NCBI GenBank assembly: GCA_012270585.1
Contig: JAAXIB010000088.1
Span: forward strand, 83,019 to 147,018
DNA: 64,000 nucleotides
From: Nitrospirales bacterium
GTDB taxonomy: Bacteria > Nitrospirota > Nitrospiria > Nitrospirales > UBA8639
Reading direction: 5' to 3'
Made by a program: the position numbers and the translations under genes. The stretch's first letter is position 1; the number at the start of each line of letters is the position of its first letter. The notes below the pieces were generated by a model. That model worked only from the letters and a program-made list of their open reading frames with translations. It ran no database searches and was not told where the DNA came from. Shown one piece after another: positions 35,051 through 43,693 of the stretch.

Positions 35051-36138
35051 GGGCGTCCGGGCTCCGACTTATGTTCCGATAGCGCACCTGAAATCCGTGC
35101 TTCCTCAAACGTGGCCATTTCACCATAGATTTTCAAGGCGGCGTGAATGAGCGTGACGGCCAGGCAGGAGCCGGTCCCCTCGCCAAGCCGCATCCGCAAA
35201 TCCAACAACGGATCGAGCCCCAAGTGCTCAAGTACGATCCGGTGTCCGGGTTCCCGGGACAGGTGCGACGCGATGAGATAGTCCCGGCACCGGGGTTCCA
35301 GTGCCACGGCGACCAACGCACTCGCTCCGGTAATGAACCCATCCAGCACCACCGGCACCTGACAGGCCGCTGCCCCGAGCATCAGACCGGCCATCCCGCC
35401 GATTTCGAACCCACCAACCGTCGTCAAGACCTCGATGGCGTCGGAGGAAGACGGGTGATGTAGATCAAGTGCCCGCTCAATAACGGAAATTTTCCGCTTC
35501 AGGGTTTGATCATCGACACCGGTTCCCCGGCCCGTGACCTTTTCCACGCTTTGCCCAGTCAGCACCGACACGACGGCGGCACTCGTCGTCGAATTACCGA
35601 TGCCCATTTCCCCGACGGCAATCAGATTTTTCCCTTCCGCGCAAGCGAACTTTGCCAGGTTCATCCCGACCTGAACCGACTGCACCGCCTGCTCACGGGA
35701 CATCGCTGGTTCACGAAGGAAATTTTTCGTTCCATAGGCGATCTTGTGATCCAGGAGGCCGGCACATGCGCTGAGGTCCTCAGCCACTCCCATGTCCACC
35801 AAACGCAGGGATGCTTCGGCATGGCGAGCCAGGACGTTCACGGCGGCACCACCCTGGACGAAATTTTTCACCATCTGCGCAGTCACGGATTGCGGATACG
35901 CGCTCACCCCCTCGGCCGTCACGCCGTGGTCGGCCGCCAGCGTAAACACAACGGAGTCGAGACGGGGAGCGGAGGCATTACCGGTCATTGCACAATAGCG
36001 CGCGGCAATTTCCTCGAGCCTTCCCAGGCTGCCCACGGGTTTGGTGAGCGAATCGAGCCGGGCTTGCGCCCGCAGCCGAACAGCCTCGTCGGGAGACCTC
36101 AAGGCCGGGACAATCAGATCTATTCCGTCTTCGCTCAT
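35047..36138 (-). CDS. cobT: Nicotinate-nucleotide--dimethylbenzimidazole phosphoribosyltransferase
   Basis: Makes alpha-ribazole phosphate from nicotinate mononucleotide and 5,6-dimethylbenzimidazole or another lower-ligand base. The 363 residues show LAADHGVTAEGVSAYP, MVKNFVQGGAAVNVLA, GEMGIGNSTTSAAV with its catalytic region, and VGGFEIGGMAGLMLGAA. Length is typical. It overlaps cobS downstream by 4 bases and lies 26 bases after cobU. No bluB or bza gene for making the lower base is present in the window. Confidence 0.96.
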   Translation of the reverse strand: MSEDGIDLIVPALRSPDEAVRLRAQARLDSLTKPVGSLGRLEEIAARYCAMTGNASAPRLDSVVFTLAADHGVTAEGVSAYPQSVTAQMVKNFVQGGAAVNVLARHAEASLRLVDMGVAEDLSACAGLLDHKIAYGTKNFLREPAMSREQAVQSVQVGMNLAKFACAEGKNLIAVGEMGIGNSTTSAAVVSVLTGQSVEKVTGRGTGVDDQTLKRKISVIERALDLHHPSSSDAIEVLTTVGGFEIGGMAGLMLGAAACQVPVVLDGFITGASALVAVALEPRCRDYLIASHLSREPGHRIVLEHLGLDPLLDLRMRLGEGTGSCLAVTLIHAALKIYGEMATFEEARISGALSEHKSEPGRP

Positions 36139-36164
36139 GGTGCGGTTGACATCCGGTGATACCG

Positions 36165-36698
36165 TTACTTTAATTTCACGGGAAGTCCGCTCACGGAAAA
36201 ATACACGGCATCGGCTGCCGCGGCAACGCGTTGATTCATGACTCCCGCGAGGTCTCGAAATTGCCGTGTCACGGCGTCGCCCGGAACGATCCCCAGGCCC
36301 ACTTCATTACTCACCAACACCACCGTACCGGGAACCATTCGAGCCGATTGCATCAGCTCATTCGTATAGACAGGGATTTGAGACGCCTGAATCCCGCTCT
36401 CGAGAAGATTCGACAACCACAAGGTCAGGCAATCGACTACCACCGTCTTGTACAAGACACCTTTGCTCCTGAGCCAACCGCTCACGTCAATCGGAATTTC
36501 GTGGGTTTCCCAGGATGGGTCACGGTCCTGTCGATGCTTTCGAATGCGCGCGGCCATTTCCTCGTCACCGGGTTCTCCGGTCGCGACAAAGGCCCTGGGC
36601 AAGGCCTGTCCCGCCAACGTGAAGACCAGCCGGCTTTTCCCGGAACGTGCCCCCCCAAGCACGAGACACAGATGAGAAGAACCGTCACCGCCATTCAT
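36165..36698 (-). CDS. cobU: Adenosylcobinamide kinase / guanylyltransferase CobU
   Basis: Bifunctional enzyme that phosphorylates adenosylcobinamide and transfers GMP to it. The 177 residues begin with the P-loop LVLGGARSGKSRL. FVATGEPGDEEMAARIRKHR contains the guanylylation region, and VVVDCLTLWLSNLL and VLVSNEVGLGIVPGDAVTR follow, all diagnostic. It has normal length. It sits between the PduO-type adenosyltransferase and cobT on the same strand. Confidence 0.96.
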   Translation of the reverse strand: MNGGDGSSHLCLVLGGARSGKSRLVFTLAGQALPRAFVATGEPGDEEMAARIRKHRQDRDPSWETHEIPIDVSGWLRSKGVLYKTVVVDCLTLWLSNLLESGIQASQIPVYTNELMQSARMVPGTVVLVSNEVGLGIVPGDAVTRQFRDLAGVMNQRVAAAADAVYFSVSGLPVKLK

Positions 36699-36758
36699 AG
36701 GAAACGACGCGGGACGGAAGACACGTGAGCATCAGACGTGGAACGTTCATCACGAATC

Positions 36759-37340
36759 TCAGGTCTCCCGTTCCCACAAATACTCGGGTTCCCCTTGAGT
36801 TTTGGCGGTCCAGCGCGCCAACACGAACAGGGCATCACTCAACCGGTTCAAGAACCGGACAAGATCGGAGGGAACCTCTTCCTCACGAGACAAGGTCACA
36901 CAGAGACGTTCGGCCCGCCGGCAAACGGTTCGGGCCTGGTGCAAGAAACCGGACACTTTCCCGCCTCCCGGCAGAATAAATTCTTTTAGCGGCTCCAGGT
37001 CTTCCTGACAGGCATCAATGAGGCGTTCCAACCGGACCACGTGATCGGCCGTCACCACCGGCATATTCTTGAAGGTCTCTCCCGGAGCCGTAGCAAGGAG
37101 CCCCCCGACGTCGAACAACTTGTTTTGGAGCCACCGCAAGTGCTCTTCGAGTTTCTCCCTGGTCGCAACCGTCCGGGGGTGCTCGGCATTCAACGCTCTG
37201 GCAATGCCGATGACCGAATTCAGCTCATCGACCGTGCCATAGGCTTCCACGCGCAAGGAGTCCTTCCACACTTCCTGCCCGCCGGCGAGCCGGGTTTTCC
37301 CGGCATCGCCCGACCTGGTATAGACTTTACTGATCCGCAT
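36759..37340 (-). CDS. PduO-type ATP:cob(I)alamin adenosyltransferase
   Basis: Transfers the adenosyl group of ATP to cob(I)alamin. The 193 residues begin RISKVYTRSGDAGKTRLAGG, the family's TRxGDxGxT motif, with VEAYGTVDELNSVIGIA and CRRAERLCVTLSREE with the conserved arginine and glutamate. The helical bundle length is typical. It lies between cobO and cobU. The cluster thus encodes two unrelated corrinoid adenosyltransferases side by side. Confidence 0.93.
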   Translation of the reverse strand: MRISKVYTRSGDAGKTRLAGGQEVWKDSLRVEAYGTVDELNSVIGIARALNAEHPRTVATREKLEEHLRWLQNKLFDVGGLLATAPGETFKNMPVVTADHVVRLERLIDACQEDLEPLKEFILPGGGKVSGFLHQARTVCRRAERLCVTLSREEEVPSDLVRFLNRLSDALFVLARWTAKTQGEPEYLWERET

Positions 37341-37384
37341 GGAATACCGCTTTTGCTTCCGAACGTTCGCTCGGCCAGCAAAAG

Positions 37385-37984
37385 TTAAAATTCGATTCCC
37401 TTTTGGGCTTTGATACCTTTTCGAAAGGGATGTTTTAACATTTTCATTTCAGAGACAAGATCAGCGGCCTCCAGCAACTCCGGTTTGGCTCCCCGTCCGG
37501 TAATCACCACGTGCTGCATCACCGGCCTGTTTCGAAGGACGGCCAAGACTTCCGTCACGTCAACGTAATCATACTTCATGGCAATGTTCAATTCATCGAG
37601 GACAACCATGGCATAATCGGGGTTTTGCAGAAATTCCGCGGCTTTTCCCCAGGCTTCGCGGGTGACTTTCGTATCGCGTTCACGATCCTGGGTTTCCCAC
37701 GTATACCCTTCACCCAGGCGCAAAAACGTCACCAGATCTCCAAAGTCGCGCAAAGCCCGTTGTTCGGCCGTGTCAATCGCCCCTTTGATAAACTGCACCA
37801 CCGCTACCTTCATGCCGTGTCCGATACAACGCATGACCATGCCCAACGCCGCGGTGGTTTTCCCCTTCCCTGCGCCGGTGAACACGATCATAATGCCGCG
37901 CTCTTCCTTCGCAGCCTCGATGCGGCGATCGACCGAGGCTTTCACCCGCTGCATTTTCGCTTTATGGTCAGTCGATGCGTTCAT
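37385..37984 (-). CDS. cobO: Corrinoid adenosyltransferase CobO/CobA/BtuR type
   Basis: P-loop adenosyltransferase acting on cob(I)yrinic acid a,c-diamide or salvaged corrinoids. The 199 residues carry the Walker A FTGAGKGKTTAALGM and then VAVVQFIKG, AMVVLDELNIAMKYDYV and VVITGRGAKPELLEAADLVSEM, a clear match. It follows btuB by 53 bases and is first of the enzyme genes after the receptor. The product would adenosylate imported corrinoids. Confidence 0.95.
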   Translation of the reverse strand: MNASTDHKAKMQRVKASVDRRIEAAKEERGIMIVFTGAGKGKTTAALGMVMRCIGHGMKVAVVQFIKGAIDTAEQRALRDFGDLVTFLRLGEGYTWETQDRERDTKVTREAWGKAAEFLQNPDYAMVVLDELNIAMKYDYVDVTEVLAVLRNRPVMQHVVITGRGAKPELLEAADLVSEMKMLKHPFRKGIKAQKGIEF

Positions 37985-38037
37985 AAAGGTTTCCCAAATC
38001 CTCCCTACATTCTGTCCTTGCGATGAGCAATGACATA

Positions 38038-40020
38038 TTAATTCATCCCAGCCCCGAATGGCAGATCAAAATTCGCGCGAATTCCGCCGAACACGGAACG
38101 TCTGGGAGTGCCGTAGTTCAAAATTTCCTCATAAGCCTCATCAAAGAGATTATCCACCCGAACGTACGCTTGAAATCGATCGGAAAAATTATAGTTCGCT
38201 GACAAATTCACGACTTCGAACGAGCCCATACGATCGCGATCCATGCTTCCATTGAAGCGTGCTCCTACATAACGAAAATCCAGGATCATGCTTAAAGAAT
38301 CGATGGGTTGATAATAGAGGCTCAGACTGGCTTGATCGACCGGCCAACGCGGCAATCTGGCATTGGTCATAAGATCACGGGTGAGGGTTGCGGTGTATTG
38401 GCCCTTCAGTTCCAATCGTTTCACCCAAGGTTGTTCCTGAAGCATGACAATATTCACCGAGCCCTCCCAGCCTTGCGATTTGGCCGAAGCCACGTTGCCG
38501 GCACAAGAACCCCAGGTGGAAAACGGCGCACAAATCGTCTCATTGTAAAGCACCCCTATGAGATTGCGATACCGATTCCAGAAATAGCCGCCGCTGATTG
38601 TCATTCTGCCGGCAAGCAATGTCTGATCCACACCCACGTCGAAACTTTGACTTTTTTCCGGCTGTACGTTGGGATTGCCATAGTTTGGCCAGAATAAATC
38701 ATTAATCGTTGGAGCCCGGAATCCCGTGGCATAACTGCCGCGTATTTTCGTGTTCGTCTCCTTGACCAAATATCCACCGGTTATACGATACGTCGTGGCA
38801 TCGCCAAACGTGTTATAACTGTCGTGCCGGACCCCGGCCGTGGCAAAGAATCGATCAAACAGGTTAAGTTGCATCTGGCCGAACCCTGCATGGGAAGAAA
38901 GGATCTTCTCGGAGATTCCTACCTCATTCTCTCCCAATTGCTCACGAAATTGATAGCCTGCCGTCAACGTGACGTATTGATTCAGGCGAAAGTCATGTTG
39001 ACTTTCGATACGATTCGCCAGCACGCGTATTTCGTTAGGGGTATCCCAAGAGGGAATGGGTTCCACTACCCCAGTTGACAAATTTCGACGTGAAGTCCCC
39101 GGGTCATACAGACCTGTCTCTTGAGCGCGAGAAAGCGTCAACACATGATCCCACCAATCGGTCAACGGTTGTTGATACGTTCCGCTGAAAATGAATTGTT
39201 CGCTTTGACTCTTGGCATTGAAAACATCATAGGGACCGAAACCAGAACCGTTGTCGATACCGCGTGAGCCGTTCCACCACCGAAAATTGAAATCGAGTCG
39301 TCCCTCGGAAGGCAGCGCCATGCCCAATCGGGAAGAACCCTGCCAATTCCGATAAGCATCGCGTTCATTCGCTCCTCTCCGATCATTGACCGCCGAGATA
39401 CCCGTGGTATCCCACCGGGAAAGCGCAAATGAAAAATCAAACGGCCCCTTGCTGCCGGATACGGTCCCGCCTTCCCGCAACGTATTGAACGATCCGTATT
39501 CAAAGAACGCACCGGCCTTCGGAGACCCTTTTCCCCGTTTCGTCGTGATGTTGATCACGCCGCCCAAGGCATCGGCCCCCCAAAGCGTGCTCTGGGCGCC
39601 CCGAACGATTTCAATTTTTTCAATATTGTCGATGGTCAGATGTGCGAAATTAAAGCTCCCCAACGTTGAGCTATTCACGATCGCTCCGTCGATGAGAACC
39701 AGGGTTTGATTGGAACTCCCGCCTCGAATACGTACAGTCGTACTCCCGCCCGGGCCACCGTTTTGAAACACGGCTGCACCTTGTGACAAGCGGAGAGCTT
39801 CCACCACCGTCTTGATTTGACGCTGCTGGAGGTCTTCTTCGGTCCAGACTTCGACCGTACTCGTCACCTGCCGAAGGGGAACCGGTGTTTTCGTGGCGCT
39901 CACGACCACGGTGTCCAGAGTCTGAACATCCGAGCTAGTCTCAGGTGATTGACCAAATGAAAATACGGGGATAACCAGAAAGTGTAGAAGAAGAAAAATG
40001 AAAACGAAGCGATGAAACAT
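38038..40020 (-). CDS. btuB: TonB-dependent outer-membrane receptor, BtuB-like
   Basis: The 660-residue product has a signal peptide (MFHRFVFIFLLLHFLVIPVF). A TonB-box-like DTVVVSATK follows, then a plug domain (about 45-165) containing VRIRGGSSNQTLVLIDG and GADALGGVINITTKRG. The beta-barrel ends ANFDLPFGAGMN. A cobalamin riboswitch in its leader and the btuF-btuC-btuD and cob neighbours identify corrinoid import as the likely role. Energy would come from TonB-ExbBD encoded elsewhere. Confidence 0.93.
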   Translation of the reverse strand: MFHRFVFIFLLLHFLVIPVFSFGQSPETSSDVQTLDTVVVSATKTPVPLRQVTSTVEVWTEEDLQQRQIKTVVEALRLSQGAAVFQNGGPGGSTTVRIRGGSSNQTLVLIDGAIVNSSTLGSFNFAHLTIDNIEKIEIVRGAQSTLWGADALGGVINITTKRGKGSPKAGAFFEYGSFNTLREGGTVSGSKGPFDFSFALSRWDTTGISAVNDRRGANERDAYRNWQGSSRLGMALPSEGRLDFNFRWWNGSRGIDNGSGFGPYDVFNAKSQSEQFIFSGTYQQPLTDWWDHVLTLSRAQETGLYDPGTSRRNLSTGVVEPIPSWDTPNEIRVLANRIESQHDFRLNQYVTLTAGYQFREQLGENEVGISEKILSSHAGFGQMQLNLFDRFFATAGVRHDSYNTFGDATTYRITGGYLVKETNTKIRGSYATGFRAPTINDLFWPNYGNPNVQPEKSQSFDVGVDQTLLAGRMTISGGYFWNRYRNLIGVLYNETICAPFSTWGSCAGNVASAKSQGWEGSVNIVMLQEQPWVKRLELKGQYTATLTRDLMTNARLPRWPVDQASLSLYYQPIDSLSMILDFRYVGARFNGSMDRDRMGSFEVVNLSANYNFSDRFQAYVRVDNLFDEAYEEILNYGTPRRSVFGGIRANFDLPFGAGMN

Positions 40021-40023
40021 GCG

Positions 40024-40050
40024 TCACCTCCCTTTGACTCGAAGGGTGTG
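40024..40050 (-). promoter_or_regulatory. Hairpin covering the btuB Shine-Dalgarno
   Basis: On the minus strand CACACCCTT pairs imperfectly with AAGGGAGGTG around the loop CGAGTCA. The right arm is the ribosome binding site of btuB, a few bases before its ATG. This is the expected layout of a riboswitch expression platform that works on translation. The pairing was judged by eye. Confidence 0.55.
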
Positions 40051-40063
40051 TCCAGAGGTCAAC

Positions 40064-40230
40064 GACAGTTGGGTCTCCTGACTCGCGGATCATCACTACC
40101 CTGCACCTTCCCATGAACGTTCCGTTCACAGTGGTCTATTGCAGATCATTCCCCGCTTACAGTGGCGGCACCGTGATGGGTTTGCACCATCTTCCCCGTC
40201 GCTGTCGTTGTGTTTTCCTGAGGAACGCCT
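40064..40230 (-). promoter_or_regulatory. Cobalamin riboswitch upstream of btuB
   Basis: On the minus strand the leader shows the conserved core GGTGCAAACCC, the GCCGCCACTGT segment, a B12-box-like GACCACTGTG (40127-40136), GGGAAGGTGC and the 3' element GAGTCAGGAGACC. These are the landmarks of adenosylcobalamin riboswitches. The 3' edge is followed directly by the Shine-Dalgarno hairpin at 40024-40050. It should repress btuB, and perhaps the downstream cob genes, when cobalamin is plentiful. Confidence 0.9.
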
Positions 40231-40317
40231 CCTGTTGAATTGGTAATCATGTGGTGAACGTTTCAAGGCCGTCACCACGTCGGCCATTTGGATCGGCTGC
40301 CCTCTTTCCCGTTCCGT

Positions 40318-41151
40318 TCAGACCGGCAAAGTGACCCGCGGCCGTCCCGATTGCGGATGTCGATCGACCAGCACGGGGCAGCCATAGACCCGTTCCAGAG
40401 ATTCCCCGGCAATGACTTCCTCGGGTGAACCCATGACCACAATCTCCCCTTCCCGTAACAGCAACAACCGGTCGCAGTATTGACTGGCCAGGTTGAGATC
40501 ATGGGACACCAGCACAACGGTCAATCCCCGTTCCCGATTCAACCGACGAATGATTCGCGCAATCTCCAATTGGTGATGGAGATCCAGAAAGGCCGTCGGC
40601 TCATCCAACAGCAGGATTTCCGGCTCCTGGGCCAAGGCCCGGGCAATCACGGCTCGTTGTCGCTCCCCGCCGGAGAGGTTGGTAATCAGCCGGACCCCAA
40701 GGTGGGCAACGTCCATGTCTCTCATCGCTTGCATGGCCACGGCACGATCCCGTGAGCCTTCCCATCCCAAACCCCACGTTCGATTGTGGTGGGGATACCG
40801 CCCCATCAATACCATTTCGCTGATCGTAAAAGGAAACGCCTGTTGGGTTTCCTGCGGAACGAAGGCCACGCGACGGGAAATCTCGGCCTGGGGAAACGCA
40901 ACATGGGATTGACCAAACAGCTCGATCCTCCCCTGTTGGGGAATCAGGATTCTCATAAGCACTTTCAACAAGGTGCTTTTCCCGGACCCATTGGGCCCTA
41001 ATATTCCCAACACTTCCCCGGATTCTATTGTGAGCGAGACGTTTTTCAAAACCGGCGTCTGAACGGCTGTTTCCTTTCGGTCGAACCCGAAGGTCACGGC
41101 ATCCATCACAAACGGCGGTTGCCACGTTGGCGTTTCCGGATATTCACTCAC
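40318..41151 (-). CDS. btuD: Cobalamin-type ABC transporter ATP-binding protein BtuD
   Basis: Cytoplasmic ATPase of the corrinoid importer. The 277 residues have the Walker A LGPNGSGKSTLLKVLM, Q-loop AFVPQETQQAFP, signature NLSGGERQRAVIARAL, Walker B ILLLDEPTAFLDLHHQ and the switch histidine in VVLVSHDLN. It belongs to the FecE/BtuD subfamily. Its ATG overlaps the btuC stop by 4 bases (ATGA). Substrate specificity is inferred from the riboswitch-led operon, since such ATPases resemble siderophore transporters. Confidence 0.93.
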   Translation of the reverse strand: MSEYPETPTWQPPFVMDAVTFGFDRKETAVQTPVLKNVSLTIESGEVLGILGPNGSGKSTLLKVLMRILIPQQGRIELFGQSHVAFPQAEISRRVAFVPQETQQAFPFTISEMVLMGRYPHHNRTWGLGWEGSRDRAVAMQAMRDMDVAHLGVRLITNLSGGERQRAVIARALAQEPEILLLDEPTAFLDLHHQLEIARIIRRLNRERGLTVVLVSHDLNLASQYCDRLLLLREGEIVVMGSPEEVIAGESLERVYGCPVLVDRHPQSGRPRVTLPV

Positions 41152-42314
41152 GCGACGACTCTCCTGCGTTGCCGGACCAGCAAATACAGAAAGACCGGGC
41201 CTCCGACCAGGGCCGTCACCACGCCCACGGGGATTTCCGTCGGACTCAACAGCGTCCTGGCCACGGTGTCCGCCAGCATGAGGAAGATGCCTCCGATCAT
41301 GCCCGACGCAATCAATAAGAGTCGATGATCGGCGCCGAACACCAGGCGAACCGCATGGGGCACGATGAGTCCCACAAATCCGATCAGGCCGCTAAAGGCC
41401 ACGACCGATCCCGTCAAGAGCGCGGCCGCGGCAAACAGGACGCGCTTGACCCGTTCAACCTCGACGCCGAGAGATCGAGCCGCCTCTTCGCCGAGCGTGA
41501 GCAGGTTCAAGGCGGACGCCTGGGAAACCAGCACAGCCACCCCCAGGAGCAGATACACGGCAAGAACCAGGACGGTCGGGAAATCCGGACCCGTCAACGA
41601 ACCCATCAGCCACGCATACATGCCCGAAGCCTTGTACGGGTCGGCCAGGGTGGTCAGAAACAGGATGAGCGCCGAAAAAATCGCATTCAGCACCACCCCG
41701 CCCAGCAACAGCGTATGAATCGAAAAACTCCCATAGGACACGGCAATGCGATAGACAATGAGGAGCGCCAGCAAGGCTCCCAGGAAGGCATAAAACGGCA
41801 GAACCGACAAACCGAGAATGGAAAGGCCGATGCCGAACAGCACGGCCACGGCCGCCCCGAGTGCGGCCCCGCTCGAAATGCCGATGACGTAGGGATCGGC
41901 CAGAGGGTTCCGAAGCAACGCCTGGAGTGACGCCCCTACGGCAGCCAGGCTTCCGCCGACCATAAAAGCGAGCAGGACCCTGGGAACTCTGACCTGCCAG
42001 AGAATAATGTAGTGGGGGGCGGCCTGCGTCTCTCCTGCGGCAAACGGCCCCTGTGCCAATAGCGCCGTGACGTTCGCGAACGAAATGGTCTCCGTGCCGA
42101 ATCCCAGACACGCCACGAAAACCAAAAGGGCCAACGTCCCCAACCCGCCGGACACACCGAGCCATTTCATCGGGGAAAGCGTGGCAACCGCTGGCACGGG
42201 CCGGGAGCCTTCTGCAAGGGGAAAGGATTCCGGCCTCGTAAGTAAAGCCGGCGCCGGCACGGCTGATGGGCCCCCGGCATAAGATTTTCCCGATGGAGAC
42301 GTAACGGAAGCCAT
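41148..42314 (-). CDS. btuC: Cobalamin-type ABC transporter permease BtuC
   Basis: Inner-membrane permease of the FecCD/BtuC family. The start is the ATG at 42314, 11 bases after the btuF stop, giving 388 residues. An N-terminal proline-rich extension of about 45 residues precedes the first helix (LGTLALLVFVACLGF). The permease core has PRVLLAFMVGGSLAAVGASLQALLRNPLADP-type motifs, with the BtuD-contacting LGVEVERVKR, GFVGLIVPHAVRLVFG and LLSPTEIPVGVVTALVGGP. The extension is unusual but its role is unknown. Confidence 0.93.
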   Translation of the reverse strand: MASVTSPSGKSYAGGPSAVPAPALLTRPESFPLAEGSRPVPAVATLSPMKWLGVSGGLGTLALLVFVACLGFGTETISFANVTALLAQGPFAAGETQAAPHYIILWQVRVPRVLLAFMVGGSLAAVGASLQALLRNPLADPYVIGISSGAALGAAVAVLFGIGLSILGLSVLPFYAFLGALLALLIVYRIAVSYGSFSIHTLLLGGVVLNAIFSALILFLTTLADPYKASGMYAWLMGSLTGPDFPTVLVLAVYLLLGVAVLVSQASALNLLTLGEEAARSLGVEVERVKRVLFAAAALLTGSVVAFSGLIGFVGLIVPHAVRLVFGADHRLLLIASGMIGGIFLMLADTVARTLLSPTEIPVGVVTALVGGPVFLYLLVRQRRRVVA

Positions 42315-42324
42315 AACCGCGCGA

Positions 42325-43368
42325 TTACTCCTCCTGCCCCGCCACGGAAGAAACCGCGTCCGGGTGGAGTATGGTAATGAGTGCTTCCAGGGCGTCGAGC
42401 ACTCGAGGACCCGGTCGATTGAGGATGTCACTGTCGATCTGTACGAACTGATTCCGTTTGACCGCTTCAAGAGAGGTCCACCGCCGCCATTGATCCTGCT
42501 CGGCTTGCGGGATGCCCTCAAAACGACCCATCGGGAACAGCAAAAACTCGGGGTTCTGCCGGAGCACCTCCTCGATGCTCAGACGTGGATACGGGGTCCC
42601 CGCGTGTTCCGCGACGTTTCTGGCCCCGGCCAGTTCAATCAATTGGTGAATATAGCTCCCCGGACCGACCGTAATGAGTGGATCGGTATTGATCACGAAC
42701 AACAAGGTGGGACGTGACCGTCCTTCCAATCGAGCGGTAAGGACGGTCATTTGCTTTCGAATCGTTTCCGTTACCTTGAGGGATTCGGTGACCCGCCCCA
42801 CCACGCGGCCCAACAGTTGAATGTGGCGCAATATGTCCTCAACGGTTTGGGGATCCAGCAGGAGCGTCGGGATCTTCAATTGATCCAACCGGTTGAGCAA
42901 ATCGACTCTCAAGAAAGATTTCGGCGCCACAATGAGTTCGGGGCGTAGCGCGACAATGGATTCCAGATTAGGTTGGGCATACCCGACCTTCGGTTTGTCC
43001 AAGGCGGCAGGCGGATAGTTGCAGAATTCCGTCACGCCGACAATTTCCTGATCGAGGCCAAGGGCAAACAACATTTCCGTGATACTCGGAGCCAGGGACA
43101 CGATGCGCTTCGGTGGTTGGGCAAGATAGAGCTTACGGCCAAGGTCGTCGACAAAGGTGCGCGGCGCCACGTTGGCCATAAACGGCATGCCGGTGAGAAT
43201 CCCCTGTTGGCGGCGTTTCATGGTCGTGGAGTGATCGGAAAAACCGAACAGCGGTTCACAGACGGGGACAACCAGCGCGGTGACCGCCAGGACACAGGCA
43301 AACCCAAGGGCTCGCTTGCTCCCTTGCGCCTGACGACAACCTCGGACGAGCCGAACGCCCGGCAACAT
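42325..43368 (-). CDS. btuF: Periplasmic cobalamin-binding protein BtuF
   Basis: Substrate-binding protein of the importer. The 347 residues include a hydrophobic export segment (about 21-37, ALGFACVLAVTALVVPV) after a basic n-region. The mature domain has RIVSLAPSITEMLFALG, NLESIVALRPELIVAP and NRPGPRVLDALEALI, characteristic of the BtuF/FecB-type fold. The ATG follows directly after a terminator-like hairpin whose right arm holds GGGGA, so translation and termination are likely intertwined. btuC and btuD follow at 11-base and minus-4-base spacing. Confidence 0.9.
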   Translation of the reverse strand: MLPGVRLVRGCRQAQGSKRALGFACVLAVTALVVPVCEPLFGFSDHSTTMKRRQQGILTGMPFMANVAPRTFVDDLGRKLYLAQPPKRIVSLAPSITEMLFALGLDQEIVGVTEFCNYPPAALDKPKVGYAQPNLESIVALRPELIVAPKSFLRVDLLNRLDQLKIPTLLLDPQTVEDILRHIQLLGRVVGRVTESLKVTETIRKQMTVLTARLEGRSRPTLLFVINTDPLITVGPGSYIHQLIELAGARNVAEHAGTPYPRLSIEEVLRQNPEFLLFPMGRFEGIPQAEQDQWRRWTSLEAVKRNQFVQIDSDILNRPGPRVLDALEALITILHPDAVSSVAGQEE

Positions 43369-43404
43369 AAAAAAATCCCCAAGGCCTGACCGACCCTGAG
43401 GATT
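43369..43404 (-). terminator. Terminator-like hairpin directly before the btuF ATG
   Basis: On the minus strand AATCCTCAGG pairs with CCTTGGGGATT (one bulge, one G-T pair) and is followed by seven T residues and then the ATG at 43368. The right arm GGGGA also serves as the only Shine-Dalgarno-like sequence. It is therefore probably the expression platform of the riboswitch at 43504-43656, acting as terminator, as ribosome-site sequestor, or both. Confidence 0.75.
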
Positions 43405-43503
43405 GTTCCCGCGTCATCATCCTCACCCGCTCCCCAGCCCACGAGGGATCGAAGGTCGCGAATCCCGGTCTCCGCTCCGATTCGGCACCACGGGATTCTC
43501 CGC

Positions 43504-43656
43504 TCGGGTAGGTCTTCTGGCTTCCGGATCCTAACCTACTTCCCGCACCTTCCCGTCAATGTTTGGACAGTGGCTTCTGCGGGGTTCGTTTCCGGTTACA
43601 GCGGCGGGACCGCGAAGGAATTGCACCTTCTTCCCTGCACCCGGGCATCTCACTGT
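43504..43656 (-). promoter_or_regulatory. Cobalamin riboswitch upstream of btuF
   Basis: On the minus strand the leader carries GAAGGTGCAATTCC, GCGGTCCCGCCGCTGT, a B12-box AGCCACTGTC (43566-43575), GGGAAGGTGCGGGAAG and GGAAGCCAGAAGACCTACC. These match the conserved elements of cobalamin riboswitches in order. It lies between the cobQ stop and btuF and should control btuF-btuC-btuD. About 100 bases downstream lies the terminator hairpin at 43369-43404. Confidence 0.9.
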
Positions 43657-43663
43657 TGAAGGA

Positions 43664-43693
43664 ACTGTAGGGAACCCTGAATCCGTTTGTCAA
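43664..43693 (-). promoter_or_regulatory. Candidate sigma-70 promoter for the btuF leader
   Basis: On the minus strand TTGACA (43693-43688) overlaps the cobQ stop codon, and TACAGT (43669-43664) lies 18 bases further. The predicted start of transcription, near 43657, coincides with the 5' edge of the riboswitch, which supports the call. Confidence 0.55.
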
